From: Primulina eburnea
Taxonomy: Eukaryota > Streptophyta > Magnoliopsida > Lamiales > Gesneriaceae
Direction of reading: 5' to 3'
DNA: 64,000 bases
NCBI RefSeq assembly: GCF_022965805.1
Contig: NW_027331510.1
Coordinates: 744,001-808,000, forward strand
Positions within the stretch are counted from its first letter, which is position 1, and each line of letters begins with the position of its first letter. Positions 57,723 through 64,000 of this stretch are shown piece after piece. Below the pieces are notes generated by a model, which was not told where the DNA came from, did not search any database, and saw only the letters and a program-made list of their open reading frames with translations. A program made the position numbers and the translations under genes.

Positions 57723-58003
57723 GTCGAGATGGGAGTGCAAAGAGTCTGAAGTCGCCGGAAAATTTTCGAAGTTCGCCGGAGAAGCTCGCCGGAATCCTTG
57801 GAAGATGACCGGAGTAGAAGAAATTGTAGTGTAAACGCGTCCCGGTGGAGTGTAGCGTCCAAGATCGAGTCTTTTCCCTGAAAAGATCACAAAATAAGAA
57901 GATTTGAACTTAAAAGAAGGAGGAGGCGCCGATTAATTGAGAGAAATGGGTAGGGTTCGAGTGGGGAAGAAAGGAGAAAGGGAAAGGTTTTCATATCTGC
58001 GCG

Positions 58004-58337
58004 ACTCGCTAGGGCGGTCAAAAGTGTCCGCCCTAGCGAGTGGTTTTCGGTGACTGACTGTTTGAAAAAAAAATGAGGGCGCGTTGGGGCGGTCAAAAGT
58101 GACCGCCCTAGCGAGGAGTGTTCGCCAGGAAAACCAATTTTAAAAAAATTCACTCGCTGGGGCGGTCAAGAGTGACCGCCCTAGCGAGGAGTGTTCGCCA
58201 GGAAAACCAATTTTAAAAAAATTCACTCGCTGGGGCGGTCAAAAGTGACCGCCCGAGCGAGGCTTTCTCGGTGGCTATGTTCTTGAAAAAAAAACGACGT
58301 CTCGCTGGGGCGGTCGGTTTTGACCGCCCTAGCGAGA
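58004..58337. repeat. Second hairpin cluster, between pol and the env-like ORF
   Basis: Five hairpins of the same family as in the LTR, at about 58004-58040, 58079-58116, 58151-58188, 58224-58262 and 58301-58337. The third and fourth are part of a 72-bp tandem duplication that includes GTGTTCGCCAGGAAAACC. Confidence 0.88.
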
Positions 58338-58493
58338 TACTCTCGAAAAAAAAACTAAATTAAAACAATGAATGCCATGCCATGCAACTACCTAAATGCA
58401 AATGATACGATGAAGGAATAAAGGAAAAAGAATAAAAAGGAGAAGAAGCAGTTCTCAATTTATAGTCTAGAGCTCGACTTTTCACCCATGTCC

Positions 58494-61400
58494 TCAACGA
58501 CTGTCATGGAGCCGAGTGACTCCAATTTGTGGCTCAATTGTGCCACCAATATAGTGCTTTAATCTTTGGGCGTTCACAGTAAACGTCCCTTCCTTGCCAT
58601 CATGCAACACCACTGCACCTGATGGGAACACCTCGGCTATGATGAATGGTCCTGACCATCTGGACTTCAGCTTGCCCGGAAAAAGTCGTAAGCGAGAGTT
58701 GTATAACAACACCGCTTCACCCACTTTGAATTCCCTTCTTATAATGTGTTTATCATGGGCTCTTTTGGTGCGTTCCTTGTAAGATAGGGCAAGATCATAA
58801 GCTGTACCTCGGAACTCATCCAACTGACTCAACTGCAGCAATCGTTTCTCACCTGCAAGAGCAAAATCAAAGTTAAGTGCTTTGGTCGCCCAATATGCTC
58901 TATGCTCTAATTCTACGGGTAGATGACATGCTTTACCAAAAAGTAACCTATATGGTGTAGTGCTTATAGATGTTTTAAAAGCAGTACGATAAGCCCACAA
59001 AGCATCATCTAACCGAATGGACCAGTATTTTCTATTCACATTCACTGTCTTCTCTAGAATCCTCTTAATCTCTCGATTGGACACTTCAACTTGTCCACTA
59101 GTTTGGGGATGGTATGGAGTGGAAACTTTGTGGGTGACACCATATTTGCCCAACAGTTTATCAAAAATTTTATTGCAAAAGTGGGTGCCACCATCACTTA
59201 TGATTGCACGTGGTGTACCAAATCGATTAAAAATGTGTTTCTTCAAAAATTTTAACACCACTTGTGCATCATTCGTGGCACAAGCCTCTGCCTCCACCCA
59301 TTTCAACACATACTCCACTGCCACCAAAATAAATTTCTTTGCAAAAGAAGCAGGAAAAGGACCCATAAAATCAATCCTCCACACATCAAATATTTCACAC
59401 TCAATAATATTATTCAAAGGCATCTCATGACGGTTAGAAATATTACCTGTGCGTTGGCATCTATCACAATTGAGAACATACAAACGAGCATCCTTAAAAA
59501 GAGTTGGCCAATAGAAGCCACATTCAAGTACCTTAGATGCCGTCCGTATGGGTCCAAAGTGACCACCTACCTCACGGTCATGGCAGTGGTTCAGAATTTG
59601 ACTGGTTTCCTCCTCCGCTACACATCTCCTTATCATGGCATCTGCACAGATCTTAAACAAAAATGGTTCCTCCCAAAAATAATATTTCACGTCAGAAAAG
59701 AATTTCTTTCTTTGGTGAAACGATAAATTTGGGGGAGGTGTGCCAGTGACAAGAAAATTTGCAACATTGGCATACCAAGGGCACGCATTCACCTCAAACA
59801 ATTGCTCATCAGGGAACCAGTCATCTATATCAGTATCAACGTCATTAATTCTAACATCCTCAAGCCTAGACAGATGATCAGCAACCACATTTTCTACACC
59901 CTTTTTATCTCGAATCTCGAGATCAAATTCTTGCAATAGTAAAATCCACCTAATTAACCTAGGTTTCGCATCTTTCTTAGCAAGCAAGTATTTTAGGGCA
60001 GAATGATCTGTATACACAATCACTTTAGACAGAACAAGGTATGAATGAAATTTCTCGAAAGCAAATACTATAGCAAGTAATTCCTTTTCAGTAGTAGCGT
60101 AATTCAATTGAGCATCATTTAAGGTCTTACTTGCATAGTAGATGATATGAAATACCTTGTTCTTCCTTTGACCTAGCACCGCACCAACAGCTGTATCACT
60201 AGCATCGCACATCACCTCAAACGGTAACTCCCAATCAGGGGCAGTCAGAACAGGTGCTGTCACCAAGCTCTCCTTGAGTATTTCGAATGCCTGCAGACAA
60301 GTAGAATCAAACTTAAACTCAACATCTTTCATCAACAAAGAGGATAAAGGCTTAGCAATTTTAGAAAAATCCTTAATAAAACGCCTATAAAAACCCGCAT
60401 GTCCTAGGAAACTTCTGACTCCCTTTATCGATGCAGGTGGTGGTAGATTTTTGATTACTTCCACCTTGGCCTTGTCTACCTCGATTCCATTCTCCGACAC
60501 CTTGTGTCCTAACACAATCCCCTCTTGCACCATGAAATGACACTTCTCCCAATTTAACACCAAATTGCTTTCTTCACATCTAATAAGCACCAAGTTTAAA
60601 TTCTCTAAACATTCATTAAATGAAGAGCCAAAAATGGAGAAATCATCCATAAAAACTTCAAGAAAATTCTCAATCATGTCATGAAAGATAGCGGTCATGC
60701 ATCTTTGAATGTAGCGGGTGCATTGCATAGACCAAAGGGCATACGTCTAAACGCAAAAGTACCATAAGGGCAAGTGAAAGTAGTTTTCTCTTGGTCCTCA
60801 GGTGCAATTGTGATTTGATTGTATCCCGAATATCCATCCAAAAAACAGTAAAATTCATGACCGGCTAATCGTTCAATCATTTGATCAATAAATGGCAAGG
60901 GAAAGTGATCTTTACGGGTTGCATCATTTAATTTCCTATAATCCATGCACACACGCCAACCCGTAACAGTTCTAGTGGGAATCAACTCATTTTTTTCATT
61001 GGTAATAATAGTAATCCCACCCTTTTTAGGCACACATTGTACAGGACTTACCCACGCACTATCAGAGATAGGATAGATAATACCTGCATCCAGAAGTTTG
61101 ATCGTTTCAGCTTTTACTACCTCTTGCATCTTTGGATTGAGTCTCCTTTGAGGTTGTGCTAGGGGTGAGTATTTATCCTCCATTAGAATTTTGTGCATGC
61201 AGATCGAAGGACTTATCCCCTTGATGTCTGCAACTTTCCAAGCGAATGCTCCTCTATGCTCCTTAAGGACTCCTAAGAGCTTACTCTCCATATCATCTGT
61301 CAAAGAAGAGGAAATAATAACAGGCAGTTTATTATTTTCTCCTAGATATACGTACTTGAGATGTGGAGGTAGTGGTTTGAGCTCCAAAGTAGGTGGCTCC

Positions 61401-63775
61401 TCTAGGCTCGACTTTTGAGGCATTAAATCTTTTCTGTCTCCCAATTCCTCTAGTCGAAGCCTCACTTGCTTTCTCCAAGGTGGAATGGCATTCAAGTGAG
61501 CTACCATCTCCATCTTTTCCTCGTCTAACTCGTCCTCCTGCTTTTTCGTAGTGAGAGTGGCCTCCAATGGCTCTTGCAATCCATCCTGCACAAAATCACA
61601 AACGAGAGAATCTAAGACATCAACACGAAAACAACTATCATTGTGCATTGTGTGCTTGAGAGTATTAAAAACATCAAAAATAATTTCTTCTTCTCCAACT
61701 CTCAGTCTCAATTTTCCCTCGTCAACATCAATCAGTGCTTTCCCTGTAGCCAGAAATGGTCTCCCTAGGATTAAAGGCATCTCTAAATCTTCCTCCATGT
61801 CAAGTACTACAAAATCTGCAGGAAAAATAAACTTATCCACTTTCACCAAGACATCTTCGATAATCCCACGTGGATACTTGACAGATCTGTCAGCCAGCTG
61901 CAATGACATCCTAGTTGGCTTGGGTTCACCCAATCCCAGTCTCCTAAACACAGAATAGGGCATCAAATTAATACTCGCACCAAGATCACATAGAGCTTTA
62001 TGAAAATTAATATCACCAATAATGCAAGGTATAGAGAAACTCCCTGGATCTTTTTGCTTTGGAGGCATCTTGTTTTGAACTAAAGCGGAGCAATTTTCAG
62101 TCAAGTTCACAGTCATATGATCTTCTAGCTTCCGCTTATTCGCCAAAATATCTTTCAAGAATTTTGCATAACTTGGCATATTCAATAAAGCATCAGCAAA
62201 AGGAATGTTAATATGCAGTTTTTTGAATATCTCAAGAAATTTATCAAATTGTGCATCTATCTTAGCTTTTTTCATTGCTGCAGGAAAAGGTGGGGGGATA
62301 ACAATTTTATTCGGTGCAATAGGTGTAAATGTAGAGTTAGAAGACTTACCTCCTTGATGTTCCACATCATCCTCACCTTGCTTGTTTTTTTTCTCATTAG
62401 ACTCAAGTGCTTTTCCACTGCGCAATTCCACAGCTTTCACCTGCTCTCTCGGGTTAGTCTCCGTGTTGCTTGGCAAAGTTCCTTGCTCCCTATTAGCAAT
62501 TAACTTAGCCAACTGCCCAATTTGATTCTCTAACCCCTTTATGGATGCATCCTGATTCTGAAATCTCGTCTCGGTTGCTGAAATAAATTTAGTCATCATT
62601 TGCTCTAAATTTGACTTCTCCTCCCTAGGCGGTTCTGGCTTGAATCCTTGGTGCATCCCATGTGGTGGACCTCTTTGTTGGCGGTTTTGGTTGTTTTGAC
62701 CTCCCCACGAAAAGTTTGGGTGATTCCTCCATCCCGGATTATATGTGTTTGAATACGGGTCATTTCTTGGACGGTTCTGGAATACCACTTGTTTTACCGG
62801 TGCTCCTTCAGGCACATAGAATGGATTTCCGTCTTGGCAATCCTGCACGTCATGCTCACCTCCACACTTATCACAGAATATCTCTTGCAGACGCATAGCC
62901 GATCCACTCGCACTCATCCCATCAATCTTTCTGTTCAAAGCCTCTAACTGTGCTGATACCGCAGACAAATCAGTAACTTGATTAACTCCAGCACCTCGTC
63001 TCTGCCTATCAGACTGAGGCTGATAGCTACTAGCAGCCATCTCCTCTAATAACTCATATCCTTCCTCAGCCGTCTTTCTCAGTAAGTTACCACAGGCAGC
63101 AGCATCTATCATAGTACGGTTAGAAGTAAGCAGACCGTAGTAGAAAGTTTGAACAACTAACCCAAGAGGTAGCTCGTGGTGGGGACATCTCCTCAACAAG
63201 TCCTTATAGCGCTCCCATGCCTCGTAAAGTGACTCGTTCTCATATTGAGCAAACGTAGTAATGTCGGCTCTAAGCTTCATGGTCTTCGACGGAGGAAAGT
63301 ACTTGATCAAGAATGTCTTTGCCATATCCTCCCATGTAGTGATAGACCCTACAGGCAAACAATTTAACCACGACCTAGCTTTATCTCTCAGTGAAAAAGG
63401 AAATAGACGTAAACGTACAGCATCATCAGAAACGCCATTAAACTTAAAAGTATCACAAATTTCAAGAAAGTCAGCTATATGAGAATTAGGGTCGTCAAGT
63501 GCACTTCCCCCAAATTGGACAGTGTTCTGAATCATCTGAATGATAGCTGGCTTGATCTCAAACTAATTTACTCGGATGGCTGGTCTTACGATGCTTGGAC
63601 GCGCTCCCTCAAGAGACGGCTGTGCATAATCCAGCATCGGTATTCGCCTTGGCTCCTCTCTTTGTTGCTCACCTTCTATTCTTTCCATTGCTCTTTGCTG
63701 CTGTAGTCGACGTCTAGCTGTGCGTTCAATCTCGGGATCAAAAGGCTCAAGCTTAAACTCGAGTGATCTTCGCAT
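58494..63775 (-). pseudogene. Gag-Pol of the Athila-type element 3, one nonsense codon and one frameshift
   Basis: Starts MRRSLEFKLEPFD at 63775. TAG at 63565-63563 (codon 71, probably from CAG) interrupts gag near its N-terminus, and the same frame continues from FEIKPAIIQMIQ. Next come a Cys/His knuckle (CDKCGGEHDVQDC) and the Athila-typical NTYNPGWRNHPNFSW. The protease has CDLGASINLMP, and reverse transcriptase has VCMDYRKLND. A 1-bp deletion near 60716-60719 (one T of a TTT run in NAPATF) shifts the frame. The downstream frame has FMDDFSIFG, RNase H ([25 protein letters not shown]) and integrase ([34 protein letters not shown]) to 58494. No chromodomain follows. Without the two lesions it would be one long polyprotein. 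Confidence 0.93.
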
Positions 63776-63873
63776 GCACCACAAGAAAGATCTGGAACAC
63801 AATGAGAGTATCAAATAACAATAAAATAAATAATACTAAAGAATTTAAATGAGAAATAAAAATTGTGAATCAA
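63776..63873 (-). other. Leader between primer site and gag start of element 3
   Basis: About 100 bp of AT-rich untranslated leader. Nothing else seen. Confidence 0.6.
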
Positions 63874-63894
63874 CAGTCCCCGGCAGCGGCGCCA
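63874..63894 (-). other. Primer binding site of element 3, tRNA-Asp type
   Basis: On the minus strand TGGCGCCGCTGCCGGGGA follows the LTR end after six bases. This sequence type is characteristic of Athila-like elements and usually assigned to tRNA-Asp (from memory). Confidence 0.75.
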
Positions 63895-63900
63895 AAAACT

Positions 63901-64000
63901 TGATCGAGCAAAACTTGCACAGTGAATAGTCCCAAAATTTGTTTTATAATCAAAAGCTCGATTTAGATATCGCAAGTGCACGATAGTCAAGTTATAATAA
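63901..64000 (-). repeat. 5' LTR of element 3, last 100 bp only
   Basis: Matches the first 100 bp at 53810 with one substitution (TGATCGAGC against TGATCGAAC). The rest lies beyond the window. Confidence 0.9.

Larger units (their letters stand above)
53810..64000 (-). mobile_element. Element 3: Athila-type Ty3/Gypsy retrotransposon with env-like ORF, 5' LTR runs off the window
   Basis: On the minus strand from right to left: 5' LTR (only its last 100 bp seen, 63901-64000), primer site, gag-pol, a spacer with five hairpins, env-like ORF, two copies of a polypurine tract, and the 3' LTR. The first 100 bp of the two LTR copies differ at one base. Gag-pol carries one nonsense codon and one 1-bp deletion, and the env-like ORF carries one nonsense codon. 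It lies within GLE1, so this insertion probably ended GLE1 function at this locus. Confidence 0.92.

Noticed and set aside
1..64000. tRNA, rRNA or other structural RNA genes
   Set aside because: None was recognised. The only tRNA-like signals are primer binding sites of the elements.

Overview
The window is nuclear DNA of a flowering plant, a eudicot judging by its spliced genes and retrotransposon families; an asterid such as a member of Lamiales is possible but not shown. About 69% of it is long terminal repeat (LTR) retrotransposon. The rest is host genes, most of them broken, and an unusual tandem array made of host gene pieces.

Left part (1-24556). Element 1 (1-7709) is a Ty3/Gypsy chromovirus of the Tekay (Del) type with an uninterrupted gag-pol and LTRs that look identical. 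It sits inside the 5' LTR of element 2 (7710-15391), an older, mutated relative. A duplicated AT-rich block follows (15392-16240), then the first piece of the array, a partial LTR (17026-18474), another array piece, and element 5 (18687-24556), a chromovirus that has lost its 5' end and carries three nonsense codons.

Middle (24557-40078). This is an array of about eleven units of roughly 550 bp. Each unit fuses a sense fragment of a glycoside hydrolase family 5 (GH5) gene to antisense fragments of GLE1 and a run of G. A 2986-bp solo LTR (26316-29301, target duplication AAGTA) and a nearly intact chromovirus, element 4 (29890-38389, target duplication ATTTT), are inserted in it.

Host genes (40079-53809). 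On the minus strand are the first four exons of an RGLG-type E3 ubiquitin ligase gene, cut off by the array. Next comes a complete 16-exon coilin gene (48740 down to 42595), in frame throughout except for two TAG codons in exon 3. GLE1 (mRNA export factor) runs in the opposite direction from 50525 and is interrupted at 53810. From memory, Arabidopsis chromosome 1 has coilin (At1g13030), GLE1 (At1g13120) and a GH5 cellulase (At1g13130) close together, so this looks like a conserved neighbourhood torn up by repeats.

Right part (53810-64000). Element 3 lies on the minus strand. It is an Athila-type Ty3/Gypsy element with gag-pol, an env-like ORF and two nearly identical polypurine tracts, and it runs off the window inside its 5' LTR.

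The most interesting signal is that all five LTR families carry clusters of short GC-rich hairpins at comparable places, several with the related core CCGCCCGnGCG. The Athila element has a second such cluster just upstream of its env-like ORF.
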